A stretch of DNA of 64,000 bases from TMED109 sp002171375. Its GTDB lineage: Bacteria > Pseudomonadota > Alphaproteobacteria > TMED109. Below the pieces are notes generated by a model. It had not been told where the DNA came from. It searched no databases and worked only from the letters and a program-made list of their open reading frames with translations. The position numbers were made by a program, and so were the translations under genes. Shown here piece by piece: positions 52,365 to 61,801 of the stretch (positions are counted from its first letter, which is position 1; the number at the start of each line of letters is the position of its first letter). The stretch lies in NCBI GenBank assembly GCA_965657505.1, contig CBFHON010000003.1, positions 124,001 to 188,000 on the forward strand. Reading direction: 5' to 3'.

Positions 52365-54452
52365 ATGTCAGAATTATTAGTAGAACTTTTCTCCGAAGAA
52401 ATACCCGCTAGCTTACAAGAGCCTTCAATAAAAAGATTTGAATTTATGATCCTTAATAATTTTAAAGAAGTTGGTCTTAATTTTACTAAGTCTGAAGTCT
52501 ATTGGAGTCCTATGAGATTAACATTATGTGTAGAAGGTTTAGGTTTAAAATCAGAAGATATAGAAATAAATAAAAGAGGTCCAAGATTTGATGCAAATAG
52601 TGCAGCAATTAATGGATTTGCTAATGGATTAAAAGTTAATAAAAAAGATTTAATTGTAGAAGAAACTGAGAAAGGTAAGTTTTATTTTTATAAAAAATTA
52701 AATAAAGGAATTAAATCTGAGCTAGTTATAGAAGATGCGATAAAAAATATAATTGTTTCTTTTCCTTGGAATAAATCTATGCGTTGGGGTTCAAATAATC
52801 TAAAGTGGATAAGGCCCTTACATAATATTTTATGCGTTTTTGGCGGTAAACCAATAAAATTTAAAATTGAAAATATAGCTAGTGACTCTCTGACTTATGG
52901 CCATAGGTATCTTGCTCCAAAACCCCTAAGAATTTTAAATAAAGAAGATTATAAGAAAAAATTATTGAATGCGAAAGTTTTAGTCAATCCTCAAGAACGA
53001 AAAGATACAATTCTTACATTAGGAAAAAAACTTACTAAAAAAATAGGATTGCACTTTGATCCTTCAGATAATTTATTAGAAGAAGTTTGTAATATAGTGG
53101 AATATCCTTTTTTATTTATAGGGTCTTTTAATGAGGAATATTTATCTCTGCCTGAGAAAGTTTTAGAGCTTACTATGATAAAACAACAAAAATATTTTCC
53201 TTTATATGATAAGAATAGATCTTTAAGTAAAAAATTTTTAGGTGTGTCAAATATCCCAGTAGAAAATAACTTACAAATTATTTCTGGAAATGAAAGAGTT
53301 TTAAAAGCAAGATTATCTGATGCCCGTTTCTTTTTTGATAATGATATTAGAAAAGGCCTTGATCAATTATCTGAAAACCTTAAAAATATTATATTTCATC
53401 GCTCTCTTGGTTCTATGGAAAAAAAAGTAACAAGGATAACATCTATTGTTTCTAAATATTCAGAAAGTTTTAATGCCAAAAGTGAATTATCTTTAATGGC
53501 CGCTAAATTTTGTAAAGCTGATTTATGCAGTGAATTAGTATATGAAATGCCAGAGTTACAAGGTAATATTGGAAGTATATACGCCTCAGCAATTAAATTG
53601 CCTAATGAAGTTTCTACAGCAATTAAAGAACAATATTCTCCTTTAGGCCCTTCTGATAAATGTCCTTCAATAGCAGAGGCAGCAGTATTGTCATTTTCTG
53701 ATAAATTAGATAGTTTAGTCGGTTTTATAGCTATGGATATGAAAGCTACAGGTTCTAAAGATCCTTTTGGATTAAGAAGATCTTGTTTAGGTATTATAAG
53801 AATTCTATTAGAAAAAAATGTTAGAGTTTCTATTACTGATGTAATTAATGATTCTTATGACTCATATGAAAAACAGAATATAAAATTAAAACTTTCTAAA
53901 TCTGAAACACAAAAATATACAGCAGAATTTGTATATGACAGATTAAGAGTTTTTCTTAAAGACAAAGGTTTATCTCAATCGGCTGTTCAGGCTATATTTG
54001 CAGTTTCAAAATTTGAAGATATTGTAGATGATGTTAGTAAAATTAATGCATTAAGTAAATTTATGGAAGATCCAAAAGGAAATGATTTTTTAAGTATTTT
54101 AAAGAGAGTTAGAAGAATATTAAGTATTGAAGAAAAAAAAGATAATATTCTAATAACACCTAAGCCTATAGAAGCGTTACTAGAGCAAAAAGAAGAAATA
54201 GTTTTATATAAATCTTATGTTAATTACTCAAATAAAACACAATTGTTATTAGAAAGTGAAGAATATATAAAAGCAATGGAAATGTTTTCAAAAATTGTAT
54301 TAGAATTAGAAAACTTTTTTGAGAAAGTTAAAGTCAATATTGATAATGAAGATATTAGAAAAAACAGGTTGAGACTTTTATCAATGATTCGAAGTTCTTT
54401 TTTAGATTTTGCAGATTTTTCATTGATTGAAGCTGAAAACGAAGGTAAATAA
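52365..54452 (+). CDS. glyS: glycyl-tRNA synthetase beta subunit
   Basis: The beta subunit recognises tRNA-Gly. The 695 residues start MSELLVELFSEEIPASLQ, the normal start, and include GPRFDANSAAINGFA, SMRWGSNNLKWIRPLHNI, ARLSDARFFFDND and the HD-type region with GSKDPFGLRRSCLGIIRI; the C-terminal part has the anticodon-binding helices. It abuts glyQ with no gap. Length is typical (about 690). Confidence 0.96.
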   Translation: MSELLVELFSEEIPASLQEPSIKRFEFMILNNFKEVGLNFTKSEVYWSPMRLTLCVEGLGLKSEDIEINKRGPRFDANSAAINGFANGLKVNKKDLIVEETEKGKFYFYKKLNKGIKSELVIEDAIKNIIVSFPWNKSMRWGSNNLKWIRPLHNILCVFGGKPIKFKIENIASDSLTYGHRYLAPKPLRILNKEDYKKKLLNAKVLVNPQERKDTILTLGKKLTKKIGLHFDPSDNLLEEVCNIVEYPFLFIGSFNEEYLSLPEKVLELTMIKQQKYFPLYDKNRSLSKKFLGVSNIPVENNLQIISGNERVLKARLSDARFFFDNDIRKGLDQLSENLKNIIFHRSLGSMEKKVTRITSIVSKYSESFNAKSELSLMAAKFCKADLCSELVYEMPELQGNIGSIYASAIKLPNEVSTAIKEQYSPLGPSDKCPSIAEAAVLSFSDKLDSLVGFIAMDMKATGSKDPFGLRRSCLGIIRILLEKNVRVSITDVINDSYDSYEKQNIKLKLSKSETQKYTAEFVYDRLRVFLKDKGLSQSAVQAIFAVSKFEDIVDDVSKINALSKFMEDPKGNDFLSILKRVRRILSIEEKKDNILITPKPIEALLEQKEEIVLYKSYVNYSNKTQLLLESEEYIKAMEMFSKIVLELENFFEKVKVNIDNEDIRKNRLRLLSMIRSSFLDFADFSLIEAENEGK

Positions 54453-54489
54453 ATATATAATTTAGTACTTTTTTAAAAGGGTTATTTTC

Positions 54490-57153
54490 ATGAATAAATG
54501 GGTTTATAATTTTGGTGCTGGTACTGCAGAAGGAGATGCAAGTCAAAAGAATATTTTAGGTGGAAAAGGTGCTAATTTAGCTGAGATGAATAATATTGGT
54601 ATTCCTGTTCCACCTGGATTAACAATAACTACTGAGGTATGTAATTATTATTATGATAATAATCAGGAATATCCTAAAGACTTAAATGATCAATTAAATT
54701 TAGCGTTAGAAAATATAGAAAAAATTACTGGTGTTAAGTTTGGTGACTCTAAATCACCTCTATTATTATCTGTTAGGTCTGGAGCAAGAGCTTCCATGCC
54801 AGGGATGATGGACACTGTTTTAAATTTAGGATTAAATGATATTACAGTAGAGGCTTTAGCTAATGAGAGTGGAGATGAGAGGTTTGCTTTTGACAGCTAC
54901 AGAAGATTTATTCAAATGTATGGAGATGTAGTATTAGGAATAGATTCATTAGAATTTGAAGAAATTATAGAAAATCAAAAAGAAATAGATAATATTATAT
55001 TAGATACGGAAGTATCAGCCCAGTCTTGGAAATTAATTACAACTAAGTTTAAAGCCTTAGTTAAAGAAAAAACAGGAAATAATTTTCCACAAGATCCGAT
55101 TGATCAATTATGGGGATCTATTAGCGCAGTATTTAATTCTTGGATGAATCAAAGAGCAATTACATACAGAAAATTAAATGATATACCACAATCTTGGGGA
55201 ACAGCTGTAAATGTTCAAGCAATGGTATTTGGAAATATGGGCGATGATTGCTGTACAGGTGTTGCATTTACAAGAAATCCATCTACCGGTGAAAATAGTT
55301 ATTATGGTGAATATTTGATAAATGCTCAAGGGGAAGATGTGGTTGCTGGAATAAGAACTCCTCAAAACTTAACTATTAAAGAAAAGGAAGAGCAAAATTC
55401 AGAGTCTTTATCTATGGAAGAATCTATCCCACAAATTTATAGAGAGTTAGTAAATATTTTTAAAAAATTAGAAGCTCATTATTTAGATATGCAAGATATA
55501 GAATTTACGGTTCAAAAAAATAAATTATGGATACTACAGACAAGGTCAGGTAAAAGGACAACTACTGCTGCTGTAAAAATTGCAGTAGAAATGCAAAAAG
55601 AAGGACTAATTAGTAAAGAAGTTGCAATATCGAGAATTGATCCATTAGGATTAGATCAGTTACTCCATCCAACTTTAGATCCTCATGCCGATAAAGAAAT
55701 TATTTCTCGAGGTTTGCCGGCATCACCAGGTGCCGCATCAGGAAAAGTTGTATTTAATTCTGAAAAAGCTGTAGAGATGTCTAAAAATGGTGAAGAAGTG
55801 ATATTAGTTCGGATGGAAACTAGCCCTGAAGATATTCATGGTATGCATGCGGCTAGAGGAATATTAACAAGTAGAGGAGGTATGACAAGTCATGCTGCTG
55901 TTGTTGCAAGGGGTATGGGAAGAGCATGTGTTGCAGGAGCAGGTGATATTTTAATAGATCATGAAAATAATAAGTTTTCTGTTGGAGATATGGTTATAAA
56001 TTCTGGAGATATTATTACAATAGATGGAAGTTTGGGAGAAGTTATAATAGGAGAAGTTCCAACTATTATGCCTGAACTATCTAAAAACTTTTCTGAATTA
56101 ATGCAATGGGCAGACCAATATAGAAAATTAAATGTAAGAGCAAATGCAGAAACACCAATAGATGTAAAGACGGCAATAGAATTTGGTGCAGAAGGAATAG
56201 GGCTTTGTAGAACAGAACATATGTTTTTTGACAATGAAAGAATATTAGCAGTTAGAGAAATGATATTTTCTGATGCTAAGGAAGAGAGAAAAAAAGCATT
56301 AGAAAAAATATTTCCTATGCAAAAAAATGATTTTATAGAAATATTTAAATTAATGAAGCAATTGCCTGTTACAATTAGACTTCTTGATCCACCTCTTCAT
56401 GAGTTTCTGCCAAAAGAAAAAGAAGAACTGGAAGAATTAGCAGATTTATTAGGAAGTGATATTACTCATATTCGTTCTAGGTCTTTGCAATTAGAAGAAC
56501 AAAATCCAATGTTAGGACACCGTGGTTGCAGACTAGGAGTAACATTTCCAGAGATATATGAAATGCAAGTTAGATCTATTTTTGAGTCTTCAATTGAGGT
56601 TTCTAAAAGTATTAATATAGAAATTAAACCCGAAATTATGATTCCACTTATAATTAGTGAAAAAGAATTTATATATTTTAAAAATTTGGTTGAAAATATT
56701 GCTAAAAATATAGAACAGGAATATGGAGAACTACCTAAGTATTTAATAGGTACAATGGTAGAGTTACCAAGGGCCGCACTTAATGCTGATAGTATTGCAT
56801 CACATACAGATTTTTTTAGTTTTGGTACAAATGATCTAACTCAAACTACACTTGGAATAAGCAGAGATGATTGTTCTAAATTTTTACCAGACTATATAGA
56901 AAATAATATTTTGGATAATGATCCATTTATATCAATTGATTTAAATGGAGTAGGTAAGTTAGTATCTAATGCAGTAAAAGATGGATTAAAAGCAAATAAG
57001 AATATTAAGTTAGGTATATGCGGAGAACATGGAGGAGACCCTAAGTCTATAGATTTTTTTCATAATGTAGGGCTTGATTATGTGTCATGCTCGCCTTACA
57101 GAGTGCCTATTGCAAGATTAGCAGCAGCGCAGGCACGGATAAATAATAAATAA
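54490..57153 (+). CDS. ppdK: pyruvate, phosphate dikinase
   Basis: PPDK interconverts pyruvate, ATP and phosphate with phosphoenolpyruvate, AMP and pyrophosphate. The 887 residues have the nucleotide-binding domain (about 1-340, GGKGANLAEMNNIGIPVPPG, SVRSGARASMPGMMDT), the phosphohistidine domain with GGMTSHAAVVARGMG (His468, regulatory Thr466), and the C-terminal PEP-binding barrel ending in GICGEHGGDP. In Alphaproteobacteria it often lies next to glyS, as here. It may run towards pyruvate or PEP; sequence does not say. The stop is 1 base from the convergent ygfZ stop. Confidence 0.96.
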   Translation: MNKWVYNFGAGTAEGDASQKNILGGKGANLAEMNNIGIPVPPGLTITTEVCNYYYDNNQEYPKDLNDQLNLALENIEKITGVKFGDSKSPLLLSVRSGARASMPGMMDTVLNLGLNDITVEALANESGDERFAFDSYRRFIQMYGDVVLGIDSLEFEEIIENQKEIDNIILDTEVSAQSWKLITTKFKALVKEKTGNNFPQDPIDQLWGSISAVFNSWMNQRAITYRKLNDIPQSWGTAVNVQAMVFGNMGDDCCTGVAFTRNPSTGENSYYGEYLINAQGEDVVAGIRTPQNLTIKEKEEQNSESLSMEESIPQIYRELVNIFKKLEAHYLDMQDIEFTVQKNKLWILQTRSGKRTTTAAVKIAVEMQKEGLISKEVAISRIDPLGLDQLLHPTLDPHADKEIISRGLPASPGAASGKVVFNSEKAVEMSKNGEEVILVRMETSPEDIHGMHAARGILTSRGGMTSHAAVVARGMGRACVAGAGDILIDHENNKFSVGDMVINSGDIITIDGSLGEVIIGEVPTIMPELSKNFSELMQWADQYRKLNVRANAETPIDVKTAIEFGAEGIGLCRTEHMFFDNERILAVREMIFSDAKEERKKALEKIFPMQKNDFIEIFKLMKQLPVTIRLLDPPLHEFLPKEKEELEELADLLGSDITHIRSRSLQLEEQNPMLGHRGCRLGVTFPEIYEMQVRSIFESSIEVSKSINIEIKPEIMIPLIISEKEFIYFKNLVENIAKNIEQEYGELPKYLIGTMVELPRAALNADSIASHTDFFSFGTNDLTQTTLGISRDDCSKFLPDYIENNILDNDPFISIDLNGVGKLVSNAVKDGLKANKNIKLGICGEHGGDPKSIDFFHNVGLDYVSCSPYRVPIARLAAAQARINNK

Positions 57154-57154
57154 G

Positions 57155-58033
57155 TTAGATAAATATTAATTCGCTCTCTTTTATTTTGATAGAGATTTTA
57201 TTTTTTTTACATTTCTCATATATTTCGCTTCTTATATTTACTAAGCAAAGATCTTTACTTGAAGATCTTACAGTTCCTACTACTTTTTCATCATAAAATA
57301 CTTTTTCACCATTAAAAATCTCATCACCAATAATTTTTCCTACAACTAATTGTCTCTTGGCTGTTCCTCTATATTTTTGTCTAGCTGTATTTTCCTGACC
57401 GATATAGCAGCCTTTTTTAAAATCAATGGCATTTATTTTTTCAAAATTGTTTTCAATTATAAAGCTTTTTTCTTTATCCATATCGTTATAGGGATAGGGT
57501 ATGTTATTTTCTATTCTAACGTAATGCCAATCAGATAAAGTTCCAGTATGTATTATACTAAATTCTTGCATTAATTTACTTGTATAGTTTCTTATTCCTA
57601 AATTTTTATTACGTGGGTCTATAAAAAATAAATTATCAGAAACCTCTTTTGTAAAACCTTCTTTATAATTTACTTTTAAATTTGATGTTAACGTATCTAA
57701 GTCTTTTCCATATATGCTATAAATATCAAGTTTATTATTTACTCTGATTTCTATTTTACTTCTTAATTTATATATGTTCAATTTATGAACCAGTTCCTTA
57801 TGATCATTTTTTTCGCAATCAATCATTATATTATTATTAGTGTTCTTAAAAATAAAAAAATCATATAGGTACTTTCCTTGAGGAGATAATAAAGCAGAAT
57901 AAATAGATTTTTCTTTAGAAATTAAATTAATGTCATTTGTTACTAAAGATTGTAAAAATTCCCTACTATCATCTCCCTCTAATTCTAGTAAGGTTCTGTT
58001 TTTTAATTTAATTATTTTTAAATTTTCATTCAT
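57155..58033 (-). CDS. ygfZ: folate-binding protein YgfZ (iron-sulphur cluster factor)
   Basis: YgfZ uses tetrahydrofolate in the assembly or repair of some iron-sulphur enzymes. The 292 residues resemble the GcvT fold, with LEGDDSREFLQSLVTND at the N-terminus and the family signature KKGCYIGQE (206-214) with the key Cys209, followed by the Arg-rich loop TARQKYRG. Similarity is clear although the protein is Lys/Asn-rich. It converges on ppdK with a 1-base gap and diverges from the glycosyltransferase gene. Confidence 0.9.
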   Translation of the reverse strand: MNENLKIIKLKNRTLLELEGDDSREFLQSLVTNDINLISKEKSIYSALLSPQGKYLYDFFIFKNTNNNIMIDCEKNDHKELVHKLNIYKLRSKIEIRVNNKLDIYSIYGKDLDTLTSNLKVNYKEGFTKEVSDNLFFIDPRNKNLGIRNYTSKLMQEFSIIHTGTLSDWHYVRIENNIPYPYNDMDKEKSFIIENNFEKINAIDFKKGCYIGQENTARQKYRGTAKRQLVVGKIIGDEIFNGEKVFYDEKVVGTVRSSSKDLCLVNIRSEIYEKCKKNKISIKIKESELIFI

Positions 58034-58104
58034 TTATTTTTTTGTTCTCTTTAAGTTTTATAAAAATACTTGCAATCATTTAATTACCTTCGTACACCAA
58101 TTAT

Positions 58105-59139
58105 ATGTTAATTACTATTTTAGATAAAAACCATAAATATGATGGTTCTACTATTAATAATAAACCACTTGATGGCTCAATAAAATCTATAATTTTGCTA
58201 TCAGAGGCATTAACTAATATAGGGCATACAGTTAGAATTTACAATAATTGCTTTAAGTCTGTTGTAATTAATAGTGTCAGTTGGAAAACAATTGATAATT
58301 TTGATGCTAGTCATTCAGATGTGTGGATAGTTCATAATGATCCCAAATTATTAGACCTTATTCCATCAAAAGATAAAAAATTATTATGGTTAACAAGTTC
58401 AGGACTTAAATTGGCTAGACCAGAAAATTTTTCAGTAGTAATGAAACATAAACCTATACTGATTATTCAAGGAGAAAATCATGTAAATACAATTCCTGAA
58501 GGTTTAAAATCATTAGATGCTACTATAATACCTTCCGGTCAAAGCTCTTATTTTGTTGATAATGGGGGGTTATTTCCATCCGTTACTCCAAAGGCATTAG
58601 TAACGTCCCACCCATTAATGGGCTTAGATTGGCTATTAGATGTTTGGATCAAATATATACATACTAAACTTCCTTGGGCAGAATTACATATTTATTCTAA
58701 TATTATTCACAAAGCTTTATTAGGTGAAGCTGTTCCAGAAGTTTATGATACAATAGTCAAAAAAGTAGAACAAAATTTATCTTATAATATAAAGGTAAAT
58801 GCTCCTAAAGTAGACAGAGTATTTGTTGAAGAAATAAAAGATATGCGAGTTCATTTATATCCATCCTATCAATTTGAAGTTTCTTCTTTTTCTCTTGCTG
58901 AGACGCAAGCTTTAGGAATGCCTGCTATAGTTAGACCATTAGGATCAGCACCAGAAAAAATTTATCATGGAAAGACTGGATTTTTAGCTGACAATGATAA
59001 ATTATTTTCAGAATATGTAATAAAATTTTTAAGTGACTTAACTTACTTTAAAAATGTTAATAAAGAGTTTCAAAATTTAAAACAAGGAAGAAAATGGGAA
59101 ATGGTAGCAGAAGAATTTATACAAGTATTTAAAAGCTAG
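58105..59139 (+). CDS. glycosyltransferase, GT4-like (GT-B fold)
   Basis: The 344-residue protein has a C-terminal half typical of family 4 glycosyltransferases, with the E-x7-E type segment in SSFSLAETQALGMPAIV and PEKIYHGKTGFLAD. The N-terminal half has the open GT-B form (LDGSIKSIILLSEALTNIGH). No signal peptide or membrane helix is seen. The next gene is a GT9-type transferase starting 12 bases downstream, so the two probably act on one envelope glycan. Donor and acceptor cannot be named. Confidence 0.8.
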   Translation: MLITILDKNHKYDGSTINNKPLDGSIKSIILLSEALTNIGHTVRIYNNCFKSVVINSVSWKTIDNFDASHSDVWIVHNDPKLLDLIPSKDKKLLWLTSSGLKLARPENFSVVMKHKPILIIQGENHVNTIPEGLKSLDATIIPSGQSSYFVDNGGLFPSVTPKALVTSHPLMGLDWLLDVWIKYIHTKLPWAELHIYSNIIHKALLGEAVPEVYDTIVKKVEQNLSYNIKVNAPKVDRVFVEEIKDMRVHLYPSYQFEVSSFSLAETQALGMPAIVRPLGSAPEKIYHGKTGFLADNDKLFSEYVIKFLSDLTYFKNVNKEFQNLKQGRKWEMVAEEFIQVFKS

Positions 59140-59151
59140 TTGAGCAATAGT

Positions 59152-60099
59152 ATGAATAAATTATTATTTATAGGTAATACTCGTTTAGGCGATGCTGTTA
59201 TGTCTACCGGGTTGCTAAATGAATTAAGCAGTTATTACACTGCAAAAGTAACTGTAGTATGCGGCAAAGTTGCTGCTCCTATGTTTGAAGATTGTCCATT
59301 TGTTGAGAATATAATAAAAATAAATAAAAAAAAATATAGTATGCATTGGTTAGATATATGGAAGAAAATACGTTTTAACCGGTGGGATATTATTTGTGAC
59401 TTAAGAAGTACTCCAATTATATGGTTAGTAAGAGCTAAAAAAAGAATAGTTTTAAACTCCAGTGGAGATAAAATGCATCGTATAGAAAGATTGGCTAAAT
59501 TAAACCCATCAGGAAGGCTTCCAATTCCTAAAGTTTGGATAAGTAAAACATCTCTCTTGGAGGCAAAAAATTATTTAAATAATAAGACTGGACCGTTTAT
59601 AGCTATAGGTGCAACTGCAAATTGGCCAGCAAAAGTTTGGCCAAGTAATAATTTTGTTTCTTTAATAAGAAAAATTTTAAATTTTGAAGAACTAAAAGGT
59701 GGTAAAGTTATTTTAGTTGGGGGACCTGGTGAGGAAAAAGTTGGAGAAGACTTATATAAAAAGTTAATTGATATTGACCCCATCAATTTAGTAGGTAAGC
59801 CTATTTTGCCAACTGCGGCAATATTTTCATTATCAAGAATTTTTATAGGTAACGATTCAGGATTAATGCACTTATCTGCAGCAACAGGTATTCCAACTTT
59901 AGGGTTATTTGGTCCAACAGATGATAAGTTATATTCTCCTACAGGAAAAAATGCTCTATTTGTAAGAACTCCGCAAAGCCCAAAAGAATTAATGGATATC
60001 CCTAATTTTAACCATAGAACTTCGTCAACATTAATGGAAACGTTAACTGTTAGAATGGTAGAGCATAAAGTTAAAGAATTATTGCTAAGTTCAAAATGA
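59152..60099 (+). CDS. glycosyltransferase family 9 (heptosyltransferase-like)
   Basis: GT9 enzymes transfer heptose or related sugars during lipopolysaccharide core synthesis. The ATG at 59152 gives 315 residues starting MNKLLFIGNTRLGDAVMSTG, the usual GT9 opening; a TTG at 59140 would add four residues and lacks a site. Other features are GATANWPAKVWP, VGGPGEE and the C-terminal FIGNDSGLMHLSAATGIPTLGLFGPT, all diagnostic. The Asp of the first segment is the likely catalytic base. The sugar is not known. Confidence 0.86.
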   Translation: MNKLLFIGNTRLGDAVMSTGLLNELSSYYTAKVTVVCGKVAAPMFEDCPFVENIIKINKKKYSMHWLDIWKKIRFNRWDIICDLRSTPIIWLVRAKKRIVLNSSGDKMHRIERLAKLNPSGRLPIPKVWISKTSLLEAKNYLNNKTGPFIAIGATANWPAKVWPSNNFVSLIRKILNFEELKGGKVILVGGPGEEKVGEDLYKKLIDIDPINLVGKPILPTAAIFSLSRIFIGNDSGLMHLSAATGIPTLGLFGPTDDKLYSPTGKNALFVRTPQSPKELMDIPNFNHRTSSTLMETLTVRMVEHKVKELLLSSK

Positions 60100-60142
60100 T
60101 CAAATACAATTATTTTTTTAATTACTTTTTAAAGGAGAAATA

Positions 60143-60430
60143 ATGAAAACCTATTTAATTGCACATATAGAAGTTACTAATCCTGATCTAATGGCAAAAT
60201 ATAGAGAACAAGTTCCTGCAATAGTAGAAAAATATAACGGTAAATATTTAGTAAGAGGCGGAGAATCAAAAATAATTGAAGGTGATTATTTTAAACATAG
60301 AATAGTTATATTAGAATTTCCAGATAGAAAATCTGCTGATGACTTTTACACTTCTGAGGATTATGCCCCAATAAAAGAATTAAGACTGCAAGCTGGAAAT
60401 AACTCTTCGGTTTTAGTTGAAGGAATTTAA
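60143..60430 (+). CDS. DUF1330 family protein
   Basis: A 95-residue protein of the DUF1330 family, a small dimeric alpha/beta ferredoxin-like fold of unknown function. Typical features are the start KTYLIAHIEVTNPDLM, PAIVEKYNGKYLVRGG, VILEFPDRKSADDFYTSEDY and a C-terminal beta-strand. AAAGGAG lies upstream of the ATG. It converges with panB; a small A+T-rich hairpin lies between the stops. Confidence 0.88.
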   Translation: MKTYLIAHIEVTNPDLMAKYREQVPAIVEKYNGKYLVRGGESKIIEGDYFKHRIVILEFPDRKSADDFYTSEDYAPIKELRLQAGNNSSVLVEGI

Positions 60431-60446
60431 AGTAATTTATTACTTT
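60429..60446. terminator. weak bidirectional terminator hairpin
   Basis: AAAGTAA (60429-60435) and TTACTTT (60440-60446) form a 7-base stem around TTTA and overlap the stop codons of the convergent DUF1330 and panB genes; TTA follows. The stem is A/T-rich and weak, so this is a tentative call based mainly on its position. Confidence 0.4.
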
Positions 60447-61258
60447 TTAATAGTAAATATATTATCAGGAGTAGGAAATTTCTTATTTTTTACTTCTTGA
60501 GAATAGTCTGTGACAGCTTTAACTATATTTTCATCAATATTACCATATTTTTTTACAAATTTTGGAGTAAAGGCTCCAAATAAATTTAAAATATCGTGGG
60601 AAACTAGAATTTGTCCGTCACAATTTCTTCCTGCACCTATTCCAATAGTAGGAACATCTATCTTTCTGGTAATATCTGTGGCAACTTCTTCAGGAATAGC
60701 CTCAATCACCATTGAGAATGCTCCAGCTTGAGATATAGATTTTGCATCATTCATTAGTTTAATTGATTCTTTCTCTGTTTTACCTTGAGTAAAAAAACCG
60801 CCTAATGTTTGAATTCTCTGAGGCATTAGGCCTATATGACCCATTACTGGTATGCCTCTCTGATTGAGAAAAAATATTGTTTCAGCAAATTCTTCACCAC
60901 CCTCTAATTTTACTGATTGAGCTCCTGTTTCTCTCATTATTTTACTCGCAGATCTAAATGCAACTTCAGGTGATTCTTCATAACTTCCAAATGGCATATC
61001 TACAACTATATGAGGTATATCAGTTGATCGTACCACAGCTGCACCATGATTTATCATCATATCTAATGTTACGGATAGTGTATTTTCATGCCCATAAATA
61101 GTCATTCCTAAACTGTCGCCTACAAGAATGATATCTACTTGGTTATTAATTAATCTTGCCATCTGTGCAGTATAACAGACAAGAGATACAATAGGTTCTT
61201 GGCTTTGTTCAATTACTTTTTTTCTTCTGATATCTCTTACTGATAGTCTTTTTTTCAT
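60440..61258 (-). CDS. panB: 3-methyl-2-oxobutanoate hydroxymethyltransferase
   Basis: PanB makes ketopantoate from 2-oxoisovalerate and methylene-tetrahydrofolate, the first step of pantothenate synthesis. The 272 residues contain VGDSLGMTIYGHENTLSV (metal and substrate contacts), DMPFGSYEESPE, KLEGGEEF, MGHIGLMPQ and the C-terminal GIGAGRNCDGQILVSHD. Length is normal. panC is not next to it. It faces the bfd promoter region with 143 bases between. Confidence 0.96.
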   Translation of the reverse strand: MKKRLSVRDIRRKKVIEQSQEPIVSLVCYTAQMARLINNQVDIILVGDSLGMTIYGHENTLSVTLDMMINHGAAVVRSTDIPHIVVDMPFGSYEESPEVAFRSASKIMRETGAQSVKLEGGEEFAETIFFLNQRGIPVMGHIGLMPQRIQTLGGFFTQGKTEKESIKLMNDAKSISQAGAFSMVIEAIPEEVATDITRKIDVPTIGIGAGRNCDGQILVSHDILNLFGAFTPKFVKKYGNIDENIVKAVTDYSQEVKNKKFPTPDNIFTIKK

Positions 61259-61348
61259 TTTATTCTCTTTGATAAATTAATTTTTTATCAATTATAGCAA
61301 AAAAATTTTTTTTTTTAAGTAATATTTATTTATTTTTTTTATTTGCGA

Positions 61349-61377
61349 TTGACTTTCATTATCATTTATAATTTAAT
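61349..61377 (+). promoter_or_regulatory. promoter of bfd, with an iron-box-like spacer
   Basis: TTGACT (61349-61354) and TTTAAT (61372-61377) are 17 bases apart, 25 bases before the bfd ATG. The spacer contains TTTCATTATCATTT, which resembles half of a Fur-type operator (the GATAATGAT sequence read on the other strand). bfd is iron-controlled in other bacteria, so regulation by a Fur or Irr family protein is plausible. The operator call is weaker than the promoter call. Confidence 0.55.
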
Positions 61378-61401
61378 ACACTTATCGGGATAGGAGAAAA
61401 T

Positions 61402-61623
61402 ATGTACGTTTGTATATGCAACGCATTCACATGTAAAGATGTTAAAAAAGTAAGAGATCAAGGTGTATCTAAATCTGGTCAAGTATATAAAAAGCTTGGC
61501 TGTAGTATGCAGTGTGGCAAGTGTTTAAAAACTATCGATAGTCTTCTAAAAGAACAGCATGAATCAGATTCTATCAATAATCAAAATATTAAAGATTATA
61601 ATTTTTTTCCTGTAAACGCATAA
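61402..61623 (+). CDS. bfd: bacterioferritin-associated ferredoxin
   Basis: Bfd is a small [2Fe-2S] protein that releases iron from bacterioferritin by electron transfer. The 73-residue product has the cluster cysteines in CIC (C4, C6) and CGKC (C38, C41), the BFD spacing. The N-terminal MYVCICNAF is standard. A polar tail of about 20 residues follows the domain. It lies 178 bases before bfr in the same direction, each with its own signals. Confidence 0.93.
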   Translation: MYVCICNAFTCKDVKKVRDQGVSKSGQVYKKLGCSMQCGKCLKTIDSLLKEQHESDSINNQNIKDYNFFPVNA

Positions 61624-61694
61624 AATTTAACTGCTTCGAGTATATTTCCTTTTTAAAAAATGTTTTGATTTAGAGTCTAATTAAATATTATTTT

Positions 61695-61719
61695 GCGAAT
61701 GAGAGTGCCTCTCAAGTGC
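61695..61719. promoter_or_regulatory. operator-like dyad upstream of bfr
   Basis: TGAGAG (61700-61705) and CTCTCA (61709-61714) form a perfect 6-base inverted repeat around TGC, with outer GC bases at both ends adding partial symmetry over 25 bases. It is the only G+C-rich element in the 178-base bfd-bfr gap. Fur-type boxes often have TGAGA/TCTCA half sites, so an iron regulator is possible. It lies 20-45 bases upstream of a weak promoter (TTGATT 61740, TATTAT 61764, spacer 18). Confidence 0.4.
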
Positions 61720-61801
61720 TTGATTTTAAACAATTTTTCTTGATTATTGTTAATATTTAGCCATATTATTATAGTAATAAAAAACTATTTAGGAGGTACT
61801 A

